Source: Agromyces bauzanensis (lineage in GTDB: Bacteria; Actinomycetota; Actinomycetes; Actinomycetales; Microbacteriaceae). From it: 64,000 nucleotides of DNA. The notes under the pieces were generated by a model, which saw nothing but the letters and a program-made list of their open reading frames with translations, was not told where the DNA came from and made no database searches. Below, piece after piece: positions 7,983-16,667 of the stretch. The stretch lies in the NCBI RefSeq assembly GCF_014645655.1, contig NZ_BMMD01000012.1:57116-121115 (forward strand), written 5' to 3'. The stretch's first letter is position 1; each line of letters starts with the position of its first letter. The position numbers and the translations under genes are program-made.

Positions 7983-9704
7983 GTGGCCACCCAAGGGCGC
8001 ACCATTCGCCGAGGACTGCCGCGCGAACGCGGCGGTGACGCGTGGCCCCCGTCGGGTGACGCGCCCGTCGACATGGCTGCGGCGCGGGTCGAGGCGCCGG
8101 TTGCGGCCCCCGTATCGGAGGTCGAGTTCGTGGTTGCGCCCGAGGTCGCGGCGAGCGTCGAGCCTCCGACGGCTCCCGCGGTCCCCGTGGTTGCACCTGC
8201 GTCGAGTGGTCGCCGCCTTCGGAGCGGCCTGCCCCGCGTTCCGGGCGGGCGTCCGTGGCCGGATCCAGGCGAGGTGCCGACCGTCGCTGCGACGTCGGTG
8301 ACGGATGCCGCCGCCGCGCCGACCACGGGGCATCCCGCCGAAGCGACAACCGCGCCGCCGGCTGCCGCACCCGCACCCGCACCCGCACCTGCCGCCACTG
8401 CTGCTCCCGCGACCGGTGGACGCAGCCTGCGCCGCGGACTTCCGCGGGTCGCCGGGGGAGACCCGTGGCCGCCGTCCGCGACGGTCGCGACGGCCGCGGC
8501 ATCTCCCGCGGCCCCTGCCGGGCCCGCGGCCGCCGAAGCGCCGGCGCCATCCGAGCAGCCCGCAGCGGCGGCATCCGTCGCCGAGGCACCCGCCGAACCC
8601 CAGGTTCGCCGCGGTCTTCCGCGACCGGAAACCGCAGCGCCGGCACCCACAGCGGCCGCCGCGCCCGAGCCAGCGGCCGCCGCGGCCGCCGCTCCAGCCC
8701 CTCCGGCGCCCGCGCCGAAGCCGGCCTCCCCGCGCGCGACCGCCCCGGCCCCGGCTCCGCAGGCCGTGCCCGCCGCGTCGGCAGCCACCGAGGCCAAGCG
8801 CTATGGTCGCTTCACCCTCAGGCAGTGGGTCGGGGCATCCGTCATCGGGATCCTCGCGATCATCGGCGCGGCCACCATCGTGGTGCAGCTCACGCGATGG
8901 TTCATCGGGCTGGACTTCATGCAGGACTTCATGGCGACGTACCCGGGCGAGACCCACCTGCCCGCGGGGGCGCCCGTCGGCCTGCCGGCCTGGCTCGGTT
9001 GGCAGCACTTCTTCAACGTGTTCCTCATGGTGCTGATCATCCGCTCGGGCCTGCAGGTGCGCCTCGAGCGGCGTCCGGCCGCGTACTGGACGCCGCGGTG
9101 GTCGAAGGGCGGGGCGGGCAAGATCAGCCTCAACGCCTGGTTCCACCAGTCGCTCGACATCCTGTGGCTCGTGAACGGCGTCGTGTTCGTGGTGCTGCTG
9201 TTCGCTACGGGCCAGTGGATGCGCGTGGTGCCGACGAGCTGGGAGGTCGTTCCGAACGCGATCTCGGCGGGCCTGCAGTACGCGTCGCTCGACTGGCCGC
9301 TCGAGGACGGCTGGGTCAACTACAACAGCCTGCAGGTGCTCGCCTACTTCGCGACCATCTTCATCGCCGCGCCGCTCGCCGTGCTGACCGGCGTGCGCAT
9401 GTCGGGGCTGTGGCCGAAGGGTGCGGCGAGGCTCAACCGCGTCTACCCGGTCGAGTGGGCGCGCGCGGTGCACTTCCCGGTGATGCTGTACTTCGTCGGC
9501 TTCATCGTGGTGCACGTCACCCTCGTGCTCACGACCGGCGCGCTCCGGAACCTCAACCACATCTACACGGCCCGCGACGCGAACGACTGGATCGGGTTCT
9601 GGCTCTTCGTCGGCTCGCTCGTGCTGATCGCGGCCGCATGGGTCGCGGCGCGGCCGTCGCTGCTCGCGCCGATCGCCGGGCTCTTCGGCCGGGTGGGGCG
9701 CTGA
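7983..9704 (+). CDS. Membrane cytochrome b-type protein with repeated RRGLPR..GG..WP N-terminal motif
   Basis: A 573-residue two-part protein. Residues 1 to about 270 are a disordered Ala/Pro-rich region holding copies of a motif of the form RRGLPRxxGGxxWPP (near residues 9-23, 78-92 and 149-163) plus a short copy RRGLPRPE near 210. Residues about 275-573 form a helical membrane domain with histidines suited to bind two b hemes: [18 protein letters not shown] and a pair 14 residues apart in [16 protein letters not shown]. The topology resembles di-heme cytochrome b561 or dehydrogenase gamma subunits. GTG start, three bases after etfA. I infer that it accepts electrons from EtfAB and reduces quinone, or anchors ETF at the membrane. 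Confidence 0.72.
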   Translation: MATQGRTIRRGLPRERGGDAWPPSGDAPVDMAAARVEAPVAAPVSEVEFVVAPEVAASVEPPTAPAVPVVAPASSGRRLRSGLPRVPGGRPWPDPGEVPTVAATSVTDAAAAPTTGHPAEATTAPPAAAPAPAPAPAATAAPATGGRSLRRGLPRVAGGDPWPPSATVATAAASPAAPAGPAAAEAPAPSEQPAAAASVAEAPAEPQVRRGLPRPETAAPAPTAAAAPEPAAAAAAAPAPPAPAPKPASPRATAPAPAPQAVPAASAATEAKRYGRFTLRQWVGASVIGILAIIGAATIVVQLTRWFIGLDFMQDFMATYPGETHLPAGAPVGLPAWLGWQHFFNVFLMVLIIRSGLQVRLERRPAAYWTPRWSKGGAGKISLNAWFHQSLDILWLVNGVVFVVLLFATGQWMRVVPTSWEVVPNAISAGLQYASLDWPLEDGWVNYNSLQVLAYFATIFIAAPLAVLTGVRMSGLWPKGAARLNRVYPVEWARAVHFPVMLYFVGFIVVHVTLVLTTGALRNLNHIYTARDANDWIGFWLFVGSLVLIAAAWVAARPSLLAPIAGLFGRVGR

Positions 9705-9748
9705 CGCCTCGGGGGCACCCCGCCCGAGCACTGACGCCATGACGTCAC

Positions 9749-9781
9749 GGCGCCCCCGCGGGCGAGGCTTACGGGGGCGCC
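9749..9781. terminator. Bidirectional terminator between convergent genes
   Basis: GGCGCCCCCG at 9749-9758 is a perfect inverted match of CGGGGGCGCC at 9772-9781 with a 13-base loop. It lies between the stops of the cytochrome gene (+) and the HesB-like gene (-), so it can end transcription from both sides. No T-run follows, as is common in actinobacteria. Confidence 0.75.
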
Positions 9782-9798
9782 GGGTGCGACATCCGGTG

Positions 9799-10086
9799 TC
9801 AGGGCTCCTGACGCAGGAGATCGAACGCGACGCGGCCGTCCTCCGAGACGCGCGCGTCGAGCAGCTTGTCATCGAGCGCCCACGCGGCGTTCTCGCCGAG
9901 GTAGACGCGTGCGCCGTCCTGCTCGACCACGGTGTCGTGCTCGAGCGGCGTCGGCACGATCGCCACGGCGAAGTCCGTTGACTCGGCGTCGTCGGCGTCG
10001 ATGCGCAGTCCTGCGCCGCCGGTGCCACCACTCCGTTCGACGATGTCCCGGACAGCGGTGCTTGCGTTGTCGGTGAGTGTGAGCAT
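9799..10086 (-). CDS. HesB/IscA-like protein lacking cysteines
   Basis: A 95-residue protein with the A-type Fe-S carrier fold: N-terminal MLTLTDNASTAVRDIVERSG, a central GLRIDADDAE strand, and a late DDKLLDARVSEDGRVAF. A-type carriers ligate iron or clusters with three conserved cysteines; this protein has none, so it cannot be a canonical scaffold. Cysteine-free HesB-like proteins are frequent in actinobacteria and have no established role. A strong GAGGAGG ribosome site precedes the ATG. It converges on the etf-cytochrome operon but is not co-transcribed with it. Confidence 0.8.
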   Translation of the reverse strand: MLTLTDNASTAVRDIVERSGGTGGAGLRIDADDAESTDFAVAIVPTPLEHDTVVEQDGARVYLGENAAWALDDKLLDARVSEDGRVAFDLLRQEP

Positions 10087-10205
10087 CGGGCTCCTCCTCT
10101 TCGATCGCGAATCGCCCACTCTTCCCCATGCGGGCCTCGTTGGCGACCCCCTTGCCATCTGCGGCCGGATGCCGCACACTGGGCGCCCTTCGCCCAGAAC
10201 CCCGC

Positions 10206-10235
10206 GGGCTCCTCCGCGAGGGGCTCCTCCGCGAG
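10206..10235. repeat. Perfect 15-bp tandem duplication
   Basis: The unit GGGCTCCTCCGCGAG occurs twice head to tail (10206-10220, 10221-10235) in the 285-base gap between the divergent HesB-like and small membrane-protein genes. Nothing else coding is supported in that gap. Confidence 0.8.
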
Positions 10236-10371
10236 CGAAGAGAGGGCCGCCGCGGCATCCGTCGATGGCGGCTTGCGGTAACGCCTGGATGCAGGGCCGG
10301 GTCCGGGATGACGAGACGTCGGCCTCGCGCCGTTCGGTCCCTTCGCGGTCCGCCAGGGGTACCGTAGGGGT

Positions 10372-10536
10372 ATGTGGACCGTGCTGGTGATTCTGCTGGT
10401 GGTGTGGCTGGTGTTGGCGATCGTCGGCTTCGCGCTCGAGGGCTTGCTCTGGCTGGGCGTGATCGGCGTCGTGTTGTTCCTGGGTACGGTCGTCTTCGGC
10501 ATCCTGCGGCAACGCGCCGCTCGCGCGAAGCGATAG
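10372..10536 (+). CDS. Small hydrophobic membrane protein (54 aa)
   Basis: ATG at 10372 opens a 54-residue frame that is almost entirely membrane segments: WTVLVILLVVWLVLAIVGFA, then GLLWLGVIGVVLFLGTVVFG, ending in a basic tail RQRAARAKR. AGGGGT immediately upstream can serve as ribosome site. Two-helix proteins of this type with a basic C-terminus are common in Microbacteriaceae and have no assigned role. It is convergent with the diacylglycerol-kinase-like gene, 36 bases away. Confidence 0.7.
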   Translation: MWTVLVILLVVWLVLAIVGFALEGLLWLGVIGVVLFLGTVVFGILRQRAARAKR

Positions 10537-10572
10537 GCGCACCCGCCCGGGCGATCGGTGTCGACGCCCCGG

Positions 10573-11532
10573 TCAGCGAGCGGCCACGCGGACGTTCAGC
10601 GCCGCGGGGTGAACGCTGATCTGTGCGGCGAGGATGGGGTCGAAGCTGTCGCCGTCGAGCTCGATGCCATGGGGCGTGTCGAAGTGGACATCGAACCGTG
10701 CGCCCTGGGCGTAGGCGAGTGACTGGAGGTCGACGGTGGACCGCATCATGCGCTCGGCCTGCCGGAAATGCCTCGCGACACCTTGGACGATCAGTCGGAA
10801 AGCGATTCTCGCCCAGCCGAACCGCCCTTTGGGACGCATCATGACGACGTCGAGGAGCCCGTCATCGACCTGTGCGGTTGGGAGCAGCAGCATGTTGCCC
10901 GTGAGGGTGCCGCAGTTGCCGACGATGATGGTGTGTGCTCGCGTCGATCGGGTGCTGCCGCCGTCGATGCGGTAGCGAAGGCGGAACTGCCGGTTCGCGA
11001 TGATCGACCGTGCGATCGGCGTGACATACGCGAGCCAGCCCATTCGCCGCTTGGCCAGCGCGCTCGTGGCCTCGGCCATCTCCGCGTCGAGCCCGATCCC
11101 TGCCATGACCACGAACACGCGCCTGGTCCGCTCGCCGTCGCTGCCGACGAGATTGGCGATCGCGATGTCGACGGGTCGCGTCGTTCCGCCGAATGCGGTG
11201 CGGACGGACGCTTCGAGGTCACCCAGTTCCAGGCCGAGGTTCCGGGCGAGGAGGTTCCCGGTCCCGGCGGGCACCAGCCCCAGGGGCGTGCCGCTCCCGT
11301 GCAGGGCCTCGGCCACCGAGCGGACGGTGCCGTCGCCTCCGGCGACGATGACCACAGCCGGGTCGCTCGCAAGTGCCGCCGACGCCGCCCCTTGGCCGCG
11401 ATCATGGCGGCTCGTGGCGTACCAGCGGGCCTCATCCCAGCCGAGACGTCGCTGCTCCGCACGGACCGCGCGGCGAAGCCGGTCAACCGGAAGGTTGACG
11501 GGGTTGTAGACGATCGCCGCGTACGATGTCAC
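10573..11532 (-). CDS. Diacylglycerol / sphingolipid kinase family protein
   Basis: A 319-residue soluble lipid kinase of the DAGK catalytic-domain family. Visible motifs are the first strand IVYNPVN, the nucleotide-binding VIVAGGDGTVRSVAEAL and PLGLVPAGTGNLLARNL, and the beta-sandwich domain with VDDGLLDVVMMRPKG. The GGDGT and PAGTGN loops are the ATP site. It probably phosphorylates a membrane lipid such as diacylglycerol; substrate preference cannot be predicted. A second protein of the same kinase family, fused to a PAP2 phosphatase, is encoded at 51401-53053. Confidence 0.9.
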   Translation of the reverse strand: MTSYAAIVYNPVNLPVDRLRRAVRAEQRRLGWDEARWYATSRHDRGQGAASAALASDPAVVIVAGGDGTVRSVAEALHGSGTPLGLVPAGTGNLLARNLGLELGDLEASVRTAFGGTTRPVDIAIANLVGSDGERTRRVFVVMAGIGLDAEMAEATSALAKRRMGWLAYVTPIARSIIANRQFRLRYRIDGGSTRSTRAHTIIVGNCGTLTGNMLLLPTAQVDDGLLDVVMMRPKGRFGWARIAFRLIVQGVARHFRQAERMMRSTVDLQSLAYAQGARFDVHFDTPHGIELDGDSFDPILAAQISVHPAALNVRVAAR

Positions 11533-11597
11533 CTTCCCGGTCCTCTCGCCGTCACCGCCGGATCCGCCGACTAAAGGCTAGCGCCGGCAGCCACGAC

Positions 11598-11627
11598 GTG
11601 ACGTCTCCCATCCGCACGGTCTACCCT
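11598..11627 (+). promoter_or_regulatory. Predicted promoter of a leaderless helicase transcript
   Basis: TACCCT at 11622-11627 is a -10 element ending five bases before the GTG start at 11633, and GTGACG at 11598-11603 is a -35-like hexamer 18 bases upstream. The spacing places the transcription start at or next to the start codon, and there is no ribosome-binding site, both consistent with a leaderless mRNA. Confidence 0.5.
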
Positions 11628-11632
11628 GAAGG

Positions 11633-13513
11633 GTGACTTCCGACGAACTTCCCGTCGAGGCCGAGGCTCCCGTCGAGCCCCCTCAGACGACATTCGCCGA
11701 CCTCGGCCTCGAGGGTCCGGTGCTGAAAGCGCTCGACGACGTCGGCTACGAGACGCCGTCGGCGATCCAGGCGGCGACCATCCCCACCCTCCTCGCCGGC
11801 CGCGACGTCGTCGGCCTCGCGCAGACCGGCACGGGCAAGACGGCGGCGTTCGCGCTGCCGATCCTCGCGCGCCTCGACGTGTCGCAGAAGGCGCCGCAGG
11901 CGCTCGTGCTCGCCCCGACCCGGGAGCTCGCGCTACAGGTCTGCGAGGCGTTCGAGCGGTACGCCGCTCACCTCAGGAACGTGCACATCCTGCCGGTCTA
12001 CGGCGGCCAGGGCTACGGCGTGCAGCTGTCGGCACTGCGCCGCGGCGTCCACATCGTCGTGGGCACGCCCGGCCGCATCATGGACCATCTCGACAAGGGC
12101 ACCCTCGACCTGTCGGAGCTGAAGTACCTGGTGCTCGATGAGGCCGACGAGATGCTCAAGATGGGCTTCGCCGAGGACGTCGAGACGATCCTCGCCGACA
12201 CGCCCGCCGACAAGCAGGTCGCCCTGTTCTCCGCGACCATGCCGGCGGCGATCCGGCGGATGTCGCAGCAGTACCTGCGCGACCCCCGAGAGATCACCAT
12301 CAAGACGAAGACCCAGACCGCCGCGAACATCACGCAGCGCTACCTCGTCGTCTCGTACGCGCAGAAGGTCGACGCCCTCACGCGCATCCTCGAGGTCGAG
12401 AACTTCGAGGGCATGATCGTGTTCGTCCGCACGAAGAACGTCACCGAGGAGCTCGCCGAGAAGCTCCGCGCCCGCGGGTATGAGGCTGCCGCGATCAACG
12501 GCGACATCGCGCAGGCGCAGCGCGAGCGCACCGTGAACCAGCTGAAGTCGGGCAAGCTCGACATCCTGGTGGCAACGGATGTCGCAGCGCGCGGCCTCGA
12601 CGTCGAACGCATCAGCCACGTGGTGAACTTCGACATCCCCACCGATAGCGAGCCGTACGTGCACCGCATCGGGCGCACCGGCCGTGCCGGCCGCACGGGC
12701 GACGCCATCAGCTTCGTCACGCCTCGCGAGCGTGGCCTCCTCGCCCGCATCGAGAAGGCGACGAAGCAGCCGATCACCCAGATGCAGCTGCCGAGCGTCG
12801 ACGAGGTCAACGTCACCCGCCTCGCACGGTTCGACGATCGCATCAGCGCAGCGCTCGAGCAGGCCGAGCGCATCGACGGCTTCCGCGACATCATCGCCCA
12901 CTACGTGCGCAACCACGATGTTCCCGAAGCGGATGTCGCGGCCGCGCTCGCCGTGGTGGCGCAGGGCGAGGCGCCGCTCCTCCTCGAGCCGGAGCCCGAG
13001 CGTCCGGCCCGTGCCGAGCGGCCGCCGCGGCGCGAGCGAGACGAGCGCGGCGGCCGATCCGAGCGTGGCGGCCGACCCGAGCGCGGCGACCGCGGCGGGT
13101 GGGGCGACCGCGAGCGCCCCGATCGACCCGAACGGCGGCACCGGGCCGGTGACGCCTTGATGTCCACGTACCGCATCGCCGTCGGCCGACGGCACCGGGT
13201 GGAGCCCCGGCAGATCGTCGGCGCACTCGCCAACGAGGGTGGACTCAGCCGGGAGGACTTCGGGGCCATCCAGATCCGGCCCGACTTCTCGCTCGTGGAG
13301 TTGCCGGCCGACCTGCCGCGCGAGACCCTTGAGCGGCTCGATGGCACGCGCATCTCGGGCCGGCTCATCGAGCTCCGACGCGACACCGGCGGCCCGCGAC
13401 GGCGTGACGATCGGCGCGACGGCCGTGACACTCGTGACGATCGGTCGCGCGACCGGCGCGATGGCGACGGCGACGACGCGATGCCGTTCCGCAAGCCCCG
13501 TCAGAAGGACTGA
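11633..13513 (+). CDS. DEAD-box ATP-dependent RNA helicase with DbpA-type RNA-binding domain
   Basis: A 626-residue helicase. RecA-like domain 1 has the Q motif (FADLGLEG), motif I AQTGTGKTAAF, Ia PTRELALQV, II VLDEADEM and III FSATMP; domain 2 has ARGLDVERISHVVNFD and HRIGRTGRAGRTG. A linker rich in Arg/Glu/Gly (ERPPRRERDERGGRSERGG) leads to a DbpA-like domain at about residues 508-580 (YRIAVGRRHRVEPRQIVGAL) and a basic RDDRRDGRD tail. This architecture is typical of cold-induced DeaD/CsdA helicases acting in ribosome assembly and mRNA turnover. The start is GTG with no ribosome site. Confidence 0.93.
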   Translation: MTSDELPVEAEAPVEPPQTTFADLGLEGPVLKALDDVGYETPSAIQAATIPTLLAGRDVVGLAQTGTGKTAAFALPILARLDVSQKAPQALVLAPTRELALQVCEAFERYAAHLRNVHILPVYGGQGYGVQLSALRRGVHIVVGTPGRIMDHLDKGTLDLSELKYLVLDEADEMLKMGFAEDVETILADTPADKQVALFSATMPAAIRRMSQQYLRDPREITIKTKTQTAANITQRYLVVSYAQKVDALTRILEVENFEGMIVFVRTKNVTEELAEKLRARGYEAAAINGDIAQAQRERTVNQLKSGKLDILVATDVAARGLDVERISHVVNFDIPTDSEPYVHRIGRTGRAGRTGDAISFVTPRERGLLARIEKATKQPITQMQLPSVDEVNVTRLARFDDRISAALEQAERIDGFRDIIAHYVRNHDVPEADVAAALAVVAQGEAPLLLEPEPERPARAERPPRRERDERGGRSERGGRPERGDRGGWGDRERPDRPERRHRAGDALMSTYRIAVGRRHRVEPRQIVGALANEGGLSREDFGAIQIRPDFSLVELPADLPRETLERLDGTRISGRLIELRRDTGGPRRRDDRRDGRDTRDDRSRDRRDGDGDDAMPFRKPRQKD

Positions 13514-13646
13514 CGCTCCGGGGTGTCACCGGAATGGTGACCGTCCGTCACCTGTGGATGGAGCAGACCGGCCGCGCCGCATATCCTCATATGGTGCCGC
13601 ACCCCCCGAACGGGGTGAGATGTGGAGTCCGAGGCGAGGTGAGCAC

Positions 13647-14219
13647 GTGTTCGAGGGGGAGGATCACGACCGGGGGCAATCCGACGAACCGCTGCGTCGA
13701 CCCCGCGGACGCCATGCGCGCCGGGCCGCGCCCCCGGTCGGCAGCTGGCGAGCGCGGATGCTCGCGGCAGCGGCTCCGGTCGTGGCATCGCTCGAGCCGC
13801 GCCTCACGGCGACCGGCGCCTGGCTGTTCGAGCGGCGCCTGCATGTGCTGATCGTGTCGGCCACGATGGCCACCGTGGCGATGCTCGGTGGCGCGGTGGC
13901 GCTGATCTCCTTCGCCGGCGGATCCGGGCCCGGTGACCAGGCCTCCGGAGGCGGCACCAGCCCGCGGCCGACGTCGACCGACCCCGGCTCACCCAACTCG
14001 TACGCGCCGATCCTGCCCAGCCCGGGACCGACGCCTCCGTCCACGCCCACGCCCACGCCGAGCACCCCGCCGCCGCCGCCGGCTGGCGGCGGGTCGACCG
14101 ACCCCGGCACCGACGTGCCGGTCGAGCCGGTCCCGACGCCCGACCCCACGACCGACACCGGCAACGGACGCCCCGACCCGCCCGGGCACACGAAGAAGCC
14201 CGACAAGCCGGGAGGCTGA
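13647..14219 (+). CDS. Single-pass membrane protein with proline-rich extracellular tail
   Basis: About 190 residues: a charged cytoplasmic N-terminus, one transmembrane helix (VLIVSATMATVAMLGGAVALI), then roughly 100 residues of Pro/Thr/Ser/Gly-rich sequence with runs such as TPTPTPSTPPPPPAGGG, ending PGHTKKPDKPGG. GAGGTGAG sits four bases before the GTG at 13647; an in-frame ATG at 13620 is the alternative. The tail is probably a wall-spanning stalk. No enzymatic or binding domain is visible and no family is recognised. Confidence 0.62.
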   Translation: MFEGEDHDRGQSDEPLRRPRGRHARRAAPPVGSWRARMLAAAAPVVASLEPRLTATGAWLFERRLHVLIVSATMATVAMLGGAVALISFAGGSGPGDQASGGGTSPRPTSTDPGSPNSYAPILPSPGPTPPSTPTPTPSTPPPPPAGGGSTDPGTDVPVEPVPTPDPTTDTGNGRPDPPGHTKKPDKPGG

Positions 14220-14347
14220 GCGGGGGCTGAGCGCCGTCGGCACGGCACGATTCGTCTCCGTCACATGCCGTATTCATTGCCCGTTCAGATTCACGTGTTC
14301 GGCTAGCGTTACCCCGACGCCCATCGAAGCGCGTCTTCACCGATCGA

Positions 14348-15304
14348 ATGGGACGAAACGTGAACACCCGTACGGCCGAGTACCCACGGCCGGACCACTT
14401 CCTGCTCCACATCAGCGATACGCACCTGCTCGCTGGGGGCGGGCTACTGTACGACCGCGTCTCGAGCGAGCAGCACCTGCGCATGCTCTTCGACGAGTTC
14501 GAGGCATCCGGCGCCCGGCCCGAGGCGATCGTCTTCACGGGCGATCTGGCCGACCGTGGCGAGGTCGACGCGTACGACCGCATCCGACGGATCGTCGACC
14601 CCGTGGCGGCGCGGCTCGGTGCGCAGGCGATCTGGGTCATGGGCAACCACGATGACCGCTCGGCCTTCCGCCGCGGCCTCCTCGACGAGCGGGTGGGAGG
14701 GTATCGGCCGGTCGACCGCGTCGACGACATGAACGGCCTGCGCGTCATCACGCTCGATTCGACGGTGCCCGGCCACCACCACGGCGAGGTCGCACCGGCG
14801 CAGCTCGACTGGCTCGCCGAGGAGCTGTCGATCCCGGCGCCGCACGGCACCATCCTCGCGATGCACCATCCGCCCGTGCCGAGCGTGCTCGACCTCGCGG
14901 TCTCGGTGGAGCTTCGCGACCAGGCGGGTCTCGCCGAGGTCGTCGCCGGCAGCGACATCCGCTCGATCATCGCCGGTCACCTGCACTACTCGTCGACCGC
15001 GACGTTCGCGGGCGTGCCCGTCTCGGTGGCGTCGGCGAGCTGCTACACGCAGGACCTCAACGTGCCGGTCGGCGGCACGCGCGGCCGCGACGGCGCGCGA
15101 GCCTTCAACCTCGTGCACGTGTACCCCACGACCGTGCTGCACTCGGTGGTGCCGCTCGGGGCCTTCCCCGCGCTCGACTGGATCGACGCCGACGAGAGTG
15201 CGCGCCGGCTCGTGGCCTCCGGCACCAGGATCGCGGATGCCACGACCCCGCCCGTGCCGAAGGAGCCGCCGTTCACCATGCCGATCCCGGTGCTCGCGGG
15301 CTGA
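14348..15304 (+). CDS. Calcineurin-like metallophosphoesterase (CpdA / cyclic-nucleotide phosphodiesterase type)
   Basis: A 318-residue enzyme with the complete metal-binding set: DTHL, FTGDLADRGE, MGNHDD, MHHPPVPS and AGHLHYSS. This arrangement matches the class III cyclic-nucleotide phosphodiesterase group (CpdA, mycobacterial Rv0805) rather than purple acid phosphatases. It probably hydrolyses 2',3'- or 3',5'-cyclic nucleotides; the natural substrate of such enzymes is often uncertain. An in-frame GTG at 14360 is an alternative start with a weak GGGACG site. The 3' end overlaps the convergent kinase gene by 32 bases. Confidence 0.88.
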   Translation: MGRNVNTRTAEYPRPDHFLLHISDTHLLAGGGLLYDRVSSEQHLRMLFDEFEASGARPEAIVFTGDLADRGEVDAYDRIRRIVDPVAARLGAQAIWVMGNHDDRSAFRRGLLDERVGGYRPVDRVDDMNGLRVITLDSTVPGHHHGEVAPAQLDWLAEELSIPAPHGTILAMHHPPVPSVLDLAVSVELRDQAGLAEVVAGSDIRSIIAGHLHYSSTATFAGVPVSVASASCYTQDLNVPVGGTRGRDGARAFNLVHVYPTTVLHSVVPLGAFPALDWIDADESARRLVASGTRIADATTPPVPKEPPFTMPIPVLAG

Positions 15305-16667
15305 CGCCGGAGGGCAGGTCCACCGTGAAGACGCTGCCGCCCCCCGGTGCGCGGGCCGCGCTGACTGAGCCGCCGAGGCGGGCGGCGAGCCGCTGCGCGA
15401 TGCTGAGGCCGAGACCCGTGCCGACGGGCCGCGACGACCCGTAGCGTTCGCGCAGCACGCTGCGGTCGAACGCGCGGGCGAGGTCGTCGTCGGAGAGCCC
15501 CGGGCCCTCGTCGCGGACCGCGATCGCGGCGCCGCCGCCCGCGCCGGGTGCGGCCGCGGCGCGTAGCTCGAGTGCGGAGTCCGGCGGTGAGACGCGCAGT
15601 GCGTTCTCGACGAGGCCGTCGACGAGTTGCCGCACCCGTCGCGGATCGGAGACGACGGTGGGGGCGGCATCCGCGTCGACGACGATCGCGACCCCGAGCG
15701 CGGCCGCCTTCGCGGCCCACGCCTCGGCGGCCTCCCGGAGGAGCGCCGCGAGATCGACCGGCGACGGCTCGATGCGGAAGTCGTCGGACTCCAGGCGAGC
15801 GAGCTCGAGCAGGTCGCCGACGAAGTGGTCGACGCGCTCGGTCTCGGCGGTGAGCGTGCGCCCGACCGAGGCGACGGATGCCGAGTCGACGAGCCCGTCG
15901 GCGAGCGCCTCGGCATAGCCGCGGATTGCCGTGAGCGGGGTGCGCAGCTCGTGCGACACCGAGAGGAGGAATTCGCGCTGCCGTCCCTCGCTCGCGACGA
16001 GTGCAGAGTCGAGTGCGGCGAGGGCGTGCGCGACGTCGTCGACCTCCGGGATGTCGGAACCGGGCACGGCGACGCCGCGACGGCCGCAGGCCAGCACATT
16101 CGCTGCATTCGCTGTCGCGACGAGCGGGCTGGCGATGCGGCCGGCGAGCAGGACGCCGCCGAGAATCGCCGCGATCGCAGCGGCCCCGATGATCGGGAGG
16201 AATCGCGCGACGAGCTCGCGCGTCGCGGCGGCGATCGCCGATTCGGGGCGGGCCAGCACGATCCCGCCCGCCCCGACCGGTTGTGCCTCGAGGATGACGG
16301 GAGCCCGCCATGCGCGCGTCGTGTCCGACACCGCGGTGCCTGCGAGCACGTCGCGTGCGACCTCGGCGTCGACCCACCGACGGGCGCTGCCGCGCACCGA
16401 GCCGTCGGATGCGACGACCGCCCACTGGTCGCCGACGTCCTGCGCCCACGCCTGGGCCTGGCGTGCCGCCGTCTCGAGGTCGCCCTCCTCGGCGAGGATG
16501 CCGACTTGGGTGGCGAGATGCTCGTGCGCCTGCTGCTCGAGCGCGCCGCGGACGAGCTGCAGCGACGCGACTCCGGCGACCACCGTCACGAGCGTCGCAA
16601 CGCCGACCACGAGCAGCGTGATCCGCGTGTTCAGCGTGCGGCCCCGCCTGCGCCTGTCGTCAGGCAT
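15273..16667 (-). CDS. Two-component sensor histidine kinase (EnvZ/BaeS type)
   Basis: A 464-residue membrane kinase: a basic N-terminus, helix 1 (ITLLVVGVATLVTVVAGVA), an extracytoplasmic sensor of about 130 residues, helix 2 (IIGAAAIAAILGGVLLAG), HAMP, then the phosphoacceptor box VSHELRTPLTAIRGYAE, an N box (LVENAL), DEGPGLSDD and GTGLGLSIAQRLAA. All catalytic boxes are intact. It overlaps its response regulator by eight bases, so the pair is coupled. Its 3' end also overlaps the 3' end of the metallophosphoesterase on the other strand. Confidence 0.92.
   Translation of the reverse strand: MPDDRRRRGRTLNTRITLLVVGVATLVTVVAGVASLQLVRGALEQQAHEHLATQVGILAEEGDLETAARQAQAWAQDVGDQWAVVASDGSVRGSARRWVDAEVARDVLAGTAVSDTTRAWRAPVILEAQPVGAGGIVLARPESAIAAATRELVARFLPIIGAAAIAAILGGVLLAGRIASPLVATANAANVLACGRRGVAVPGSDIPEVDDVAHALAALDSALVASEGRQREFLLSVSHELRTPLTAIRGYAEALADGLVDSASVASVGRTLTAETERVDHFVGDLLELARLESDDFRIEPSPVDLAALLREAAEAWAAKAAALGVAIVVDADAAPTVVSDPRRVRQLVDGLVENALRVSPPDSALELRAAAAPGAGGGAAIAVRDEGPGLSDDDLARAFDRSVLRERYGSSRPVGTGLGLSIAQRLAARLGGSVSAARAPGGGSVFTVDLPSGVSPRAPGSAW

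Noticed and set aside
6144..10502. A 1,452-codon antisense open frame over etfB-etfA-cytochrome
   Set aside because: Shadow of highly GC-biased sense genes; the translation is Arg/Gly-rich with no domain, and the sense frames have clear families.
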